Assembly (NCBI GenBank): GCA_964651335.1
Contig: CAZYVT010000015.1
Span: 1-64,000 of the forward strand
Reading direction: 5' to 3'
Length of the DNA: 64,000 bases
Source of the DNA: 2-02-FULL-66-14 sp964651335
GTDB lineage: Bacteria; Pseudomonadota; Gammaproteobacteria; Burkholderiales; SG8-39
Shown: piece by piece, positions 49,310-58,257 of the stretch
How positions within the stretch are numbered: position 1 is the first letter of the stretch
Layout of the letters: the number at the start of each line of letters is the position of its first letter
Translations under genes and position numbers: made by a program
The notes under the pieces: generated by a model
Told to the model about the DNA's origin: nothing
Databases searched by the model: none
Seen by the model: the letters and a program-made list of their open reading frames with translations, nothing else

Positions 49310-51696
49310 ACGCCCGCGCCGAGCTGCCGCTGCACGCACCCGGCACCACCACCGACAAGGGCTACATCGGCCAGAGCGTCCCGCGCCCGAACGCGAAGCG
49401 CCTCCTGCAGGGTCGCGGCACCTACGTCGACGATTTGCGTTTCCCGAGGCTGGCGCACGTCGTGTTCTTCCGCAGCCCCTACGCGCACGCCCGCGTCAAG
49501 CGCCTCGATCTCTCGAAGGCCGCGAGCCAGCCGGGCGTGATCGCCGTACTTGACGGGCGCGCGGTCGCCGACTACTGCAAGCCCTGGGTTGGTGTGCTCG
49601 GCCACCTGAAAGGAATCAAGTCGCCGCCGCAGTTCGCAATCGCGATCGAGCGCGCCTGCTGGCAGGGGGAGGCGGTCGCGGCCATCGTCGCCGAAAGCCG
49701 GGCGCAGGGGGAAGACGCCCTGCAGCACGTGGAGGCGGAGTGGGAGGAACTGCCGGTCGTCACGGACATGGAACAGGCGCTCGCCGGGAAGGTCGTCATC
49801 CACCCGGACCTTGGCGACAACATCTGCTTCAAGCGCGAGTTCGACACCGGCGGCGTCGACGAAACGTTCGCGAAGGCTGACCTCGTCGCCGAGGAGACCT
49901 ACGATTTCGGCCGCCACACCGGCGTCACGCTGGAGGGCCGTTCGATCCTGGCGGACTACAACGCGGCGGAGCACACGCTGACCGTATATCACTCTACCCA
50001 GGCGCCGCACATGATGCAGGACGTCTTCTCGCGCCACCTCGACATCCCCGAGGCGAACGTGCGGGTGATCTGCAAGGACGTCGGCGGGTCCTTCGGCATC
50101 AAGGTCCACGTGTACCCGGACGAAATGGCGACCGCCGCGATTTCGGTCATGCTGCGCCGGCCGGTCAAGTTCATTGCCGACCGGCTCGAGTCGTTCCTCA
50201 CCGACATCCACGCCCGCGAGCACAAGGCCCGCGTCCGGATCGCCTGTACCAAGGAGGGTCAGATCCTCGCCTTCGACCTGTGGGACCTGACCGCCATCGG
50301 TCCCTACTCGGTCTACCCCCGTACCAGCGGAATCGAGGGCAACCAGGTGGTCAACCTCACCGGCGCGCCGTACCGCCACAAGAAGTACCGCGCGCAGATG
50401 AACGTGGTTTTCACCAACAAGAACGTGACTTGCCAGTACCGCGCCGTCGGCCATCCGATTGCCGTGGCCGTGACCGAGGGCATCGTCGATCTCGCCGCCG
50501 AGAAGCTGGGCATCGATCCGGCGGAGTTCCGGCGCAGGAACCTGATTCCGGATGACGCGTACCCTTACACGTTCGCCTCGGGAATCAAGTTCGAACAGCT
50601 CTCGCACCACAAATCGCTCGACAAGTTGCTCGCGCTCATGGGTTACGAGAACCTGCGCGCAGAGCAGGCGGCCCTGCGGCAGCGGGGCGTTCACCGCGGT
50701 ATCGGCCTTGCCGCGATGGTCGAGGTCACCAACCCGTCGCCGGCCTTCTACGGCGTTGGCGGCGCCCGGATCTCGGCGCAGGACGGCGCGACACTGCGTC
50801 TCGAACCGACCGGCATGGTGACCTGCATCTCGAGCGTGACCGAACAGGGCCAGGGCGCCGAGGGTGCATTCGCGCAGATTGCGGCAAGCGCAGTCGGCGT
50901 CACGCTGGACAAGGTGCGAGTGATCACCGGCGATACCGGCGTGACCCCCTACGGCGGCGGCACCTGGGCGTCGCGCGGCGCGGGCATCGGCGGCGAGGCC
51001 GTGTTGCAGGCCGGGCGGGCGTTGCGCGCGAACATCCTCGATGTGGCAGCCCACGTCCTCAACGCAGACAAGTCCGAGCTCGACATCGTCGCGAACGAAG
51101 TCGTGAACCGGCTCACGCTCGAGTCGAAGCTGCCGCTCGCCGAGCTCGGGCGGATCGCCTATTTCCGCCCCGACACGTTGCCCATGAAGTTCCAGTCCGA
51201 GCTCACCGTCACGCGGCACTACACGCCGCGCGAGTACGGCTTCACGTTCACCAACGGCATCCAGGCGTGCCATGTCGAAGTCGACGTGGAGACCGGGTTC
51301 GTGAAGCTGCTGAAGCACTGGTGCGTCGAGGACTGCGGCACGGTCATCAACCCGATGCTCGTCGACGAGCAGATCCGCGGCGGCGTCGTCCAGGGCATCG
51401 GTGCCGCGCTCTACGAGGAATGCCTGTACAGCGCCGAGGGGCAGCTCCTCAACGGCAGCCTGGCCGACTATCTGGTGCCGATGTCGGCCGAGATGCCCGA
51501 TATCGTCGTCGCCCACATCGAAACGCCGACCCGCCAGTCGGACCTAGGCGCGAAAGGGACGGGCGAAGCGGGCACGGCCGGGGCGCCGGGAGCGGTGATG
51601 AACGCGATCAACGACGCGCTGCGGCCATTCAAGGCGCGCGTGACCGCGCAACCGTTCACGCCGCAACGCATTCTCCAGGCGCTGGGAAAGGTCTGA
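49306..51696 (+). CDS. Molybdopterin-binding large subunit of a xanthine-dehydrogenase-family enzyme (CoxL-like)
   Basis: 796 residues. Cofactor contacts KDVGGSFGIKVHVYPDEMA, TPYGGGTWASRGAGIGGEA and the catalytic glutamate region GTGEAGTAGAPGAVMNAIND. The active-site loop reads CQYRAVGHPIAVA where CO dehydrogenases have AYRCSFR (form I) or YRGAGRPEA (form II), so CO is not the likely substrate. Hydroxylation of a heterocycle, aldehyde or acyl compound is more plausible. It overlaps the 2Fe-2S gene and converges on livF. Confidence 0.88.
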   Translation: MNARAELPLHAPGTTTDKGYIGQSVPRPNAKRLLQGRGTYVDDLRFPRLAHVVFFRSPYAHARVKRLDLSKAASQPGVIAVLDGRAVADYCKPWVGVLGHLKGIKSPPQFAIAIERACWQGEAVAAIVAESRAQGEDALQHVEAEWEELPVVTDMEQALAGKVVIHPDLGDNICFKREFDTGGVDETFAKADLVAEETYDFGRHTGVTLEGRSILADYNAAEHTLTVYHSTQAPHMMQDVFSRHLDIPEANVRVICKDVGGSFGIKVHVYPDEMATAAISVMLRRPVKFIADRLESFLTDIHAREHKARVRIACTKEGQILAFDLWDLTAIGPYSVYPRTSGIEGNQVVNLTGAPYRHKKYRAQMNVVFTNKNVTCQYRAVGHPIAVAVTEGIVDLAAEKLGIDPAEFRRRNLIPDDAYPYTFASGIKFEQLSHHKSLDKLLALMGYENLRAEQAALRQRGVHRGIGLAAMVEVTNPSPAFYGVGGARISAQDGATLRLEPTGMVTCISSVTEQGQGAEGAFAQIAASAVGVTLDKVRVITGDTGVTPYGGGTWASRGAGIGGEAVLQAGRALRANILDVAAHVLNADKSELDIVANEVVNRLTLESKLPLAELGRIAYFRPDTLPMKFQSELTVTRHYTPREYGFTFTNGIQACHVEVDVETGFVKLLKHWCVEDCGTVINPMLVDEQIRGGVVQGIGAALYEECLYSAEGQLLNGSLADYLVPMSAEMPDIVVAHIETPTRQSDLGAKGTGEAGTAGAPGAVMNAINDALRPFKARVTAQPFTPQRILQALGKV

Positions 51697-51709
51697 CCGG
51701 CGCGCCGCA

Positions 51710-52414
51710 CTAGATGGAGCAGTATCGCTCCTGGATTTCAGGGTTGGCGATCAGGTTTGCGGCCGTGTCGTGGTGCACGATCTCGCCGTGGTCCATGATG
51801 TAGGCGCGGTCCGAGATCGCGAGCGCGCGCTCGACGTTCTGCTCGACGAGCAGAATGGTGGTGCCCGAATCCTTCATCTTGCGGAACAGGGCGAACATCT
51901 CGTCGACCAGCACGGGCATGATGCCCTCGGACGGCTCGTCCAGGAGGATCATCTTCGGCTCCGACATCATGGCGCGGGCGATCGCCAGCATCTGCTGTTC
52001 CCCGCCGGAGAGCGACGTGCCGTCCTGGTCGATCCGCTCCCTGAGCCGGGGGAAGGTCACGGCCAGTGACTCGATCAGGCGCTCTTCCTCTGCGAGGCGC
52101 GGCGAGGCGAGCAATCCCAGACGCAGGTTCTCGCGCACGCTGAGGCCTGGAACAATCCGGCGGTCCTCGGGCACATAGCCCAGACCGCGCCTGAACCGCC
52201 GGTGCGGAGGCTCCGGCAGAATCTCCGCGCCGTCGAAGCGCACGCTGCCGGCACGCTTCGCCACCAGTCCCATGATGGTGCGCAGCGTGGTGGTTTTGCC
52301 GGCGCCGTTGCGTCCCATCAGCGTGACGATCTCTCCCGCGTTCACCTCGAGCGAGATCCCCTGCACCACGTGGCTGCGGTCGTACCAGGCGTGCAGGTTT
52401 TCAACCGCCAGCAT
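51710..52414 (-). CDS. livF: Branched-chain-type ABC transporter ATP-binding protein LivF
   Basis: 234 residues from ATG 52414. Walker A GRNGAGKTTTLRTIMG, signature LSGGEQQMLAIARAMM, Walker B MILLDEPSEGIMP. Hydrolyses ATP to drive import through LivHM. Last gene of the livKHMGF-type operon, one base after livG. Substrate class (branched-chain or aromatic acids, amides, urea) is set by the binding protein and unknown. Confidence 0.9.
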   Translation of the reverse strand: MLAVENLHAWYDRSHVVQGISLEVNAGEIVTLMGRNGAGKTTTLRTIMGLVAKRAGSVRFDGAEILPEPPHRRFRRGLGYVPEDRRIVPGLSVRENLRLGLLASPRLAEEERLIESLAVTFPRLRERIDQDGTSLSGGEQQMLAIARAMMSEPKMILLDEPSEGIMPVLVDEMFALFRKMKDSGTTILLVEQNVERALAISDRAYIMDHGEIVHHDTAANLIANPEIQERYCSI

Positions 52415-52415
52415 G

Positions 52416-53162
52416 TCAGACCCCTTGGCCGAGATACACGCGTTTGACCTCGTCGTTCGCCCGCACATCGTCCGGCGAGCCCTCGGCGAGCAGCTCGCCG
52501 TGGTGCAGCACGATGACGCGCTGGCAGATTCCCATCACCAGCTTCATCTTGTGCTCGACCAGGATCACCGTGCGCTCGCCCGCGAGCTTGACGATCAGGT
52601 CCATCATGCCGACGGTTTCCTCCGGCGACATGCCGGCGGTCGGCTCGTCGAGCAGCAGCAGCTTCGGTTCGCACGCGAGCGCGAGCGCGATCTCCAGGCC
52701 GCGCTGCTGGCCGTGCGCCAGATCCGCGGCGGGGCGGTTTCGCACGTCCGCGAGCCCGACGGTCGCAAGCAGCCGGTCGGCGCGCTCGACCAGATCCTGC
52801 AGCGAATCGCGCGGCGTGAAAATGTCGAACCGCGCGCGCCGCATCTGGACCGCGACCCGGACGTTCTCGTGCGCCGAGAGCTGGGGAAACACGTTGGTGA
52901 TCTGGAAGGACTTGGCGATGCCCATGCGCGCGAACTCGTGCTGCGGGCTGCCGGTGATGTCGCGGCCTTCGTAGATCACGCGCCCCGAGCTCGGCGGGAA
53001 GGCGCCGGAAATCGCATTGAAGAACGTGCTCTTGCCGGCCCCGTTCGGGCCGATGATCGCGGTGAGCGTGTTGTGCTCGAACGAAACGCTCACCTGTTTC
53101 AGGGCTATGAACCGCCCGAATTCCTTGCCGAGGTTCTCGGTGGCGAGGATCGGCGCGCTCAT
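52416..53162 (-). CDS. livG: Branched-chain-type ABC transporter ATP-binding protein LivG
   Basis: 248 residues. Walker A IGPNGAGKSTFFNAISG; the signature reads LAHGQQRGLEIALALA (HGQQR, common in LivG); Walker B LLLLDEPTAGMSPEET. Pairs with LivF. Start overlaps the livM stop by four bases. Confidence 0.9.
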   Translation of the reverse strand: MSAPILATENLGKEFGRFIALKQVSVSFEHNTLTAIIGPNGAGKSTFFNAISGAFPPSSGRVIYEGRDITGSPQHEFARMGIAKSFQITNVFPQLSAHENVRVAVQMRRARFDIFTPRDSLQDLVERADRLLATVGLADVRNRPAADLAHGQQRGLEIALALACEPKLLLLDEPTAGMSPEETVGMMDLIVKLAGERTVILVEHKMKLVMGICQRVIVLHHGELLAEGSPDDVRANDEVKRVYLGQGV

Positions 53163-54121
53163 GGGGTTCCCCGGCGTATCCAGTGCAGGATCGAGCCCCA
53201 GATCCCGCGAGGGAAGAACAGCACGCACCCCATGAACACGGCCCCCGTGACCAGCTGCCAGTGCCGGGTGAGGTTGGTGAACCCCTCCTCGATCAGCAGG
53301 AGCGCCGCCGCGCCGACGAAAGGTCCGAAAAACGTGCCCATGCCGCCGAGCAGGCACATCATCACCACGACGCCGGAGGTGAGATAGTGCAGCGAGTCGA
53401 TCGGCACGATCGACAGGTGCAGGGCGCGCAGCGCGCCGGCGAGGCCGCAAAGCGCCGCCGAGATGACAAACGCGAGCAGCTTGGTGCGCGCCACGTCGTA
53501 GCCGCAGGCCTGCGCCCGGCGGTCGTTCTCGCGCACGGTCTCGATCACCGCGCCGAACGGCGATCCGAGCACGCGCGAAACGAACCAGAGCGCAAGCGCG
53601 ACAAAGGCGAGCAGCACGTAGTACTTGACCGTCGGGTTCAGGAAATCGAGCCGCCAGCCGTACAGGTCGAACGCGCCGACCTTGATTCCGCGCAGTCCGT
53701 TCTCCCCGCCGGACCAGCGCTCGGCCTTGTAGAAGATGTAATAAACGCACTGCGCGAGCGCGAGCGTCACCATCGCGAAGTAGATGCCGCGGGCCCGGAT
53801 GGCGAGAAAGCCGATGACCACGCCGATCGCCGTGGCGGCCGCGACGCCGACCGGAATCGCAACGTACCAGGGCCAGCCGAGGTGCACCATCACCATCCCG
53901 GCACCGTAGCTCCCCGTGCCGAGGAACGCGGCGTGGCCGAAGGACAGCAGCCCGGTGTAGCCGAACAGGATGTTGAACCCCACGGCGTACAGCCCGAAGA
54001 TCAGGATGTTCGCTGCGAGCGCGTGGTAGGGCATCAGCCACGGAAACACCGTGAGGAACACGATGACCGCAGCGACGCGGTGACGCGCAATCGTGTCGGC
54101 GAAGGCGCGCAACGAGTTCAT
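53159..54121 (-). CDS. livM: Branched-chain-type ABC transporter permease LivM
   Basis: 320 residues, eight to ten hydrophobic helices. LivM marks: GLLSFGHAAFLGTGSYGAGM, ENDRRAQACGYDVARTKLLA (EAA-like loop) and GGMGTFFGPFVGAA. Forms the channel with LivH. Start is 3 bases downstream of the livH stop. Confidence 0.9.
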   Translation of the reverse strand: MNSLRAFADTIARHRVAAVIVFLTVFPWLMPYHALAANILIFGLYAVGFNILFGYTGLLSFGHAAFLGTGSYGAGMVMVHLGWPWYVAIPVGVAAATAIGVVIGFLAIRARGIYFAMVTLALAQCVYYIFYKAERWSGGENGLRGIKVGAFDLYGWRLDFLNPTVKYYVLLAFVALALWFVSRVLGSPFGAVIETVRENDRRAQACGYDVARTKLLAFVISAALCGLAGALRALHLSIVPIDSLHYLTSGVVVMMCLLGGMGTFFGPFVGAAALLLIEEGFTNLTRHWQLVTGAVFMGCVLFFPRGIWGSILHWIRRGTP

Positions 54122-54124
54122 CGA

Positions 54125-55033
54125 TCAACCCATCAGCCCCGCGCGGCCGAACAGGCCCTGGGGACGCACGAGCAGAACCAGCGCCATCAGCGCGAAGATC
54201 GACGTTTCGGCGAAATCCGGTGCGTACAGCGAGGTGAGGCTGAACACCACGCCGACGAGAAGCCCAGCGACGACCGCTCCGGCAAGCGATCCCATGCCGC
54301 CGACCACGGTCACCACGAACGACTCGACCAGCACCGGGATGCCCATCTCGGGAGTCACCGCCCGGATCGGGGCGGCGAGAATGCCCGAAAGCCCGGCGAT
54401 CGCAGTGCCTAGGCCGAACACCAGCAACCAGACGCGCGAGACGTCGATTCCCAGCACGCGAACGATCTCCGGATCGCGGGCGCCGGCGCGGATGATCAGA
54501 CCGAATCGCGTCCGCTCGATCAACAGCCACAACCCACCGATGACGAGTGCGGTCGCCAGGATCAGGAAAAGCCGGTACAAAGGGAATTGTCCGACGCCCA
54601 TGTTCACGGCGCCGCGCAACCCCGCGGGCGTGCTCATCGGTACCCCCTCGACGCCGAACAGCATGCGAATCACCTCGACCAGGACATAGGAAAGGCCGAA
54701 CGTGAGCAGCAACGGATAGTCGATACCGCGGCCGTACAGGGGGCGCACCAGGAAACGCTCGGTCAGGAGCCCGAGCGTTCCGACCGCGAGCGGCACCGCG
54801 AGCAGGCTGATCCAGAAGTTCCCCGTGAGGCCGTACTGGTACACGCCGATGTAAGCGCCGACCATGAAGAAAGCGCCGTGCGCGAAGCTCACCACGGTGA
54901 GCATGCCGAAGATCAGCGACAGGCCGATCGCCAGCAGCACGTACACCGAACCCAGGGCAAGTCCGGTAAAGAGTTGCAGCAGGAACAGGTTGACGTCGGC
55001 CAAACTCGGGAACCCTTCGTAACCGGACGGCAC
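54125..55033 (-). CDS. livH: Branched-chain-type ABC transporter permease LivH
   Basis: 302 residues from GTG 55033. LivH marks: GLALGSVYVLLAIGLSLIFG, GMLTVVSFAHGAFFMVGAYI and GGMGSLAGAVVAGLLVGVV. Eight hydrophobic helices. Spaced 67 bases after livK. Confidence 0.9.
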   Translation of the reverse strand: MPSGYEGFPSLADVNLFLLQLFTGLALGSVYVLLAIGLSLIFGMLTVVSFAHGAFFMVGAYIGVYQYGLTGNFWISLLAVPLAVGTLGLLTERFLVRPLYGRGIDYPLLLTFGLSYVLVEVIRMLFGVEGVPMSTPAGLRGAVNMGVGQFPLYRLFLILATALVIGGLWLLIERTRFGLIIRAGARDPEIVRVLGIDVSRVWLLVFGLGTAIAGLSGILAAPIRAVTPEMGIPVLVESFVVTVVGGMGSLAGAVVAGLLVGVVFSLTSLYAPDFAETSIFALMALVLLVRPQGLFGRAGLMG

Positions 55034-55100
55034 GAAAACGCCGCGCCGGGCGGAACCTTACTCCACCCCGACGCGGCGTGTCAGCCGGCGCTCCGGACGA

Positions 55101-56336
55101 TCAGGCCTTGTGGCCGAGTTCCGCGCAGGTGCGCAGGTTTTTTTCGTCCGGCTGCTCCACCGAGACGATCTCGAACACGTCGTTCTTGTCTTTCATGTCC
55201 TTGGACTTGGAACGTACGATCAGCACCGATTGCACCGACTGGTGATCGCAGCCGCGATAGTACTGCGGACCCTTGTAGTAGTCGTACTTCAGGGCGCGCA
55301 AGGCGGCGATCACCTTTTCGGTCTCGGTCGTTCCGGCGTTCCTCACGGCGGTGAGCACCGAGCGCACGCCTGCGTAGCCGAGCGCGCCATAGTCCGAGGG
55401 CACGTCGCCGCCGTAGGCCTTGCGGTACTTGTCGTTGAACGCCTTGGCGCTCGGCACGCTGCTCTCCAGCCCCCAGTAGTACGACGTGCCGCCGACGACG
55501 CCGTCGAATGCGTCCGCACCTCCCGCGAGGCGCGCGGTAAACAGCAGCACCGGCGTTGCGATCCGGGTGGTCGATTTGACGCCGAAATCGGTCGCCTGCT
55601 TGATCGAATTGACCAGGTCGCGGCCGAAATTGCACATGATCAGCAGGTCCGGCTTGAGCGCCTGGATGCGGGGCAGGAACGCCGAGAAGTCCGACGTGCC
55701 GAGCGGGTGGCGGATATCGGCGAGCGTCTCGACGCCGAACGCCTTGCCCGCGGTCTGGAAGCCGCGCACCATCTCGTGGCCGTACGCGTAATCCGCAGTG
55801 AGGAACACCACCCGCTTGCCGAAATTCCTGAACACGTAGCGCCCGACCGCGCCTCCGGTCATGTGCGGATTGAGCGCTTCGTGGAACGTGTACGGGCTCC
55901 AGTCGGAGGCCTCGTTGATCACGTCGGACTGGCTGATCGAGTTGAACAGGACCTTGCGGGCCTTGGTGACGTTGTTGATCGAAAGCTGCACCGCCGCGGA
56001 GAGCGATCCGACCACGAAGTTGACCTTGTCCTTCTCGATCAGTTCGAGCGTGCGGGTCGCCGCCTCGCCGGCGTTGAGCTTGTCGTCGCGCACCAGCAAC
56101 TCCGCCATGCGGCCCTTGAAACCGCCCGCGTCGTTGAACTCCTTGACGGCAATCTGCGCGGCGCGCTCCTGGCCCTGCGCCTCGGCACTGAAGGGCCCCG
56201 TCAACGGCACCGGGAAACCGATCTTGATCGGCTCGGACTGCGCCCGTGCGATGTTGAACCACAGCGGCGACGACGCAGCGGCCGCCGCGCCGAGCAGCAC
56301 CTTGCGTCGGGTCGTGCTGATACGGGTCTTGTTCAT
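55101..56336 (-). CDS. livK: Periplasmic binding protein of the Liv-type importer
   Basis: 411 residues, periplasmic binding fold type I. The N-terminus has a twin-arginine-like signal (ISTTRRKVLLGAAAA ... ARAQ), then IKIGFPVPLTGPFSAEAQGQ, FVVGSLSAAVQLSINNV and FLTADYAYGHEMVRGFQ. It captures the substrate and presents it to LivHM. Ribosome site GGAGGAG before ATG 56336. Regulated probably from the 362-base divergent region shared with the M24 gene. livK is used by position; ligand unknown. Confidence 0.87.
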   Translation of the reverse strand: MNKTRISTTRRKVLLGAAAAASSPLWFNIARAQSEPIKIGFPVPLTGPFSAEAQGQERAAQIAVKEFNDAGGFKGRMAELLVRDDKLNAGEAATRTLELIEKDKVNFVVGSLSAAVQLSINNVTKARKVLFNSISQSDVINEASDWSPYTFHEALNPHMTGGAVGRYVFRNFGKRVVFLTADYAYGHEMVRGFQTAGKAFGVETLADIRHPLGTSDFSAFLPRIQALKPDLLIMCNFGRDLVNSIKQATDFGVKSTTRIATPVLLFTARLAGGADAFDGVVGGTSYYWGLESSVPSAKAFNDKYRKAYGGDVPSDYGALGYAGVRSVLTAVRNAGTTETEKVIAALRALKYDYYKGPQYYRGCDHQSVQSVLIVRSKSKDMKDKNDVFEIVSVEQPDEKNLRTCAELGHKA

Positions 56337-56452
56337 GTCTTGCTCCTCCTGATGGACCGATGCTGATCGCAATCCGGCGGCGCGCCACCGCCTCCGCTCG
56401 CTTCCTCGACGAGCTGCGCCGCGAGTGTAAAGCAATGCTCTGCGTGCGCATA

Positions 56453-56468
56453 GCGCAAACGTTTGCGC
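56453..56468. promoter_or_regulatory. 16-bp perfect palindrome, LacI/PurR-like operator
   Basis: GCGCAAACGTTTGCGC is fully symmetric with a central CG. It closely resembles the PurR/LacI-family operator core (GCAAACGTTTGC). It lies in the divergent region, 117 bases upstream of livK and 230 upstream of the M24 gene. The regulator is not encoded in the window. Confidence 0.55.
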
Positions 56469-56649
56469 GCGGGCAACGACTTGCCGGCCGGGACATACTT
56501 TTTTCCTATGCGTCCCATCGGAAACGCTGAACGGTGGACGGTTCCCTTCGCACCCGCCGCGCTCATGGCCAGACGATTTCCGAATGGCTCGTATAGGAAG
56601 AATGTATTTGTTCCGCGCTACGCCGCTTGTTAGCGTGAACACCTCGATG

Positions 56650-56671
56650 GGTCGCCGTTTCCCCGGCGACC
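56650..56671 (+). other. Stem-loop in the 5' leader of the M24 gene
   Basis: GGTCGCCG-TTTCCC-CGGCGACC, an 8-bp stem with a 6-base loop, 28 bases before the ATG. It could act as a leader attenuator or stabiliser. There is no U-tract. Role unknown. Confidence 0.4.
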
Positions 56672-56698
56672 GGCCAACGCAAGCGAGGAGCAGCGTAC

Positions 56699-57976
56699 AT
56701 GACGGACAAATACGGCAAGTCGTACCCGTTCCAGCCGATGGACTGGATCGAGGGCGTGAACATGACCAAGCTGCGCAGCGGAAGGCTCGCCCGCACCAAG
56801 GCCGAGCTGTTCGAGAAGCGCAGCTTCGGCGGCCTGCTGTCGCTCAACGAATGGAACACGCGCTACATCACCAGCACCTATACGCCGCCCTGGACCACGC
56901 CGAGCTCCGGTCTGCGCTATTCGCTGTTGTTGCGCGGCGACGCCCATCCGATCATCTTCGAGCAAGGCGACATCGGCTACCACACGCAGCGCAACTCGCC
57001 CTGGCTGCCGGCGGCGAACGTCCGCTACGCCATCACCGGCATGGGCTGGATCGCACGCTGCATGGGCGACAGCGCTCACAAGGCGGCCGTGGTGCGCTTC
57101 GTGGACCAGATCTACCCCGAGCTGAAGCGCGCCGGCGTGCAGAAAGAAGTTCTCGCCATGGATTTCTCTGATCCGTATATTTCCGCGGCGTTCGAAGCGA
57201 AGGGCGTCAAGACTAGCGGCGAGGGCTTTGACGCCATGCTGGCCGCGCGCAAGAACAAGCTGCCCGAAGAAATCGAGTGCCTGCGCAACACCTGCACCAT
57301 CGGCGACGCGATGTTCGACGCGCTGGTCAACACGGCCCGGCCGGGCGTGAGCGAAAACGAGATTCTGGGCGAGGCCTTCAAGGCGTGCTACGTCAATGGC
57401 GGCGAAGTGCACTCGGGCGTGTTCTGCACTTCCGGACCGTACTCCTGGCCGAATCTGCGCCACTCGACCGGCCGCCGGCTGGCGCACGGGGACGTGCTGT
57501 ACATGGATGTCTACAACACGTCCTGGAACGGCTACAAGACCTGCTACTACCGCACGTTCAGCATGGGCGAACCTTCCAAGGCGACGCTCGCCGCCTACCG
57601 GCGGGCGTACGAATGGCTGTACGACGCAATCAACATCATCAAGCCCGGCATCACCAGCAAGGACATCGCCGAGAAGTGGCCGGCCGGCCCCGATGTGTGG
57701 GGCGATATCGGCGTGGTCCACGAGGACCAGACCGCCGGCAACAACTGGGCGCACGGCATCGGGCTCACGCTGTACGAGCCGCCGCTGGTGTGGCGCGGCT
57801 GCTCGCTCGATCACCCCATGGAGATCGAGGAGGACATGACCTTCGCGATCGAAACCCAGGAGGGCGACGGCGAGGGCCAGGGCGTGCGCATCGAGGAGGT
57901 CATCCACGTCACCAAGACCGGCGTCGAGATCCTCTCGAAGTGGCCGGCCAAGGAAATCACTGTCATCAACTGCTGA
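56699..57976 (+). CDS. M24 (creatinase/aminopeptidase-P fold) family protein
   Basis: 425 residues. A creatinase-like N-terminal domain precedes the pita-bread metallopeptidase domain. Metal ligands: Asp270 in LYMDVYNTSWNGYKTC, His in NWAHGIGLTLYEPP, Glu in EEDMTFAIETQEGD and Glu in GVRIEEVIHVT. The second aspartate, normally in GYxxDxTRTF, is Cys282 (GYKTCYYRTFS). The protein may bind one metal or have changed chemistry. Members hydrolyse X-Pro peptides, creatine or DMSP-like compounds. Divergent from the Liv importer, whose substrate it may process. Confidence 0.83.
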   Translation: MTDKYGKSYPFQPMDWIEGVNMTKLRSGRLARTKAELFEKRSFGGLLSLNEWNTRYITSTYTPPWTTPSSGLRYSLLLRGDAHPIIFEQGDIGYHTQRNSPWLPAANVRYAITGMGWIARCMGDSAHKAAVVRFVDQIYPELKRAGVQKEVLAMDFSDPYISAAFEAKGVKTSGEGFDAMLAARKNKLPEEIECLRNTCTIGDAMFDALVNTARPGVSENEILGEAFKACYVNGGEVHSGVFCTSGPYSWPNLRHSTGRRLAHGDVLYMDVYNTSWNGYKTCYYRTFSMGEPSKATLAAYRRAYEWLYDAINIIKPGITSKDIAEKWPAGPDVWGDIGVVHEDQTAGNNWAHGIGLTLYEPPLVWRGCSLDHPMEIEEDMTFAIETQEGDGEGQGVRIEEVIHVTKTGVEILSKWPAKEITVINC

Positions 57977-57990
57977 AAGGGAAGCGCGCC

Positions 57991-58233
57991 GTGCGGGTCT
58001 TCGATTTCAGATGCGACGGCTGCGGCGCGGCCTTCGAGGCATTCCTGCGCTCGATCGACGAATCGCAGCAATGCCCCGAGTGCGGCTCCTCCAGCCTGTC
58101 GCGGCAGCCTACGCTGCAACTTTCCATTCGCGCCGGCAGCGCGCGCCGCGGCCGCCTGATCGACATGAGTTCCGGATCGTGCCCGTGCGGGTGCGCGGGC
58201 CGCGCGCAAGCGCACCGCGCCGAGCGCCGCTGA
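57991..58233 (+). CDS. FmdB-type zinc-ribbon protein
   Basis: 80 residues from GTG 57991. CDGCGAAFEAFLRS and QQCPECGSSSLSRQ form a four-cysteine zinc ribbon typical of FmdB regulators. The tail ends in a second cysteine cluster (GSCPCGCAGRAQAH). Function of the family is unclear, perhaps regulatory. Starts 14 bases after the M24 gene and is probably co-transcribed with it. Confidence 0.78.
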   Translation: MRVFDFRCDGCGAAFEAFLRSIDESQQCPECGSSSLSRQPTLQLSIRAGSARRGRLIDMSSGSCPCGCAGRAQAHRAERR

Positions 58234-58257
58234 ATCGCGGCGGCCCGGCGGAGCCGC

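Noticed and set aside
49306..51696. Calling the CoxMSL-like operon a carbon monoxide dehydrogenase
   Set aside because: The active-site loop is neither the form I nor the form II signature and cox maturation genes are absent.
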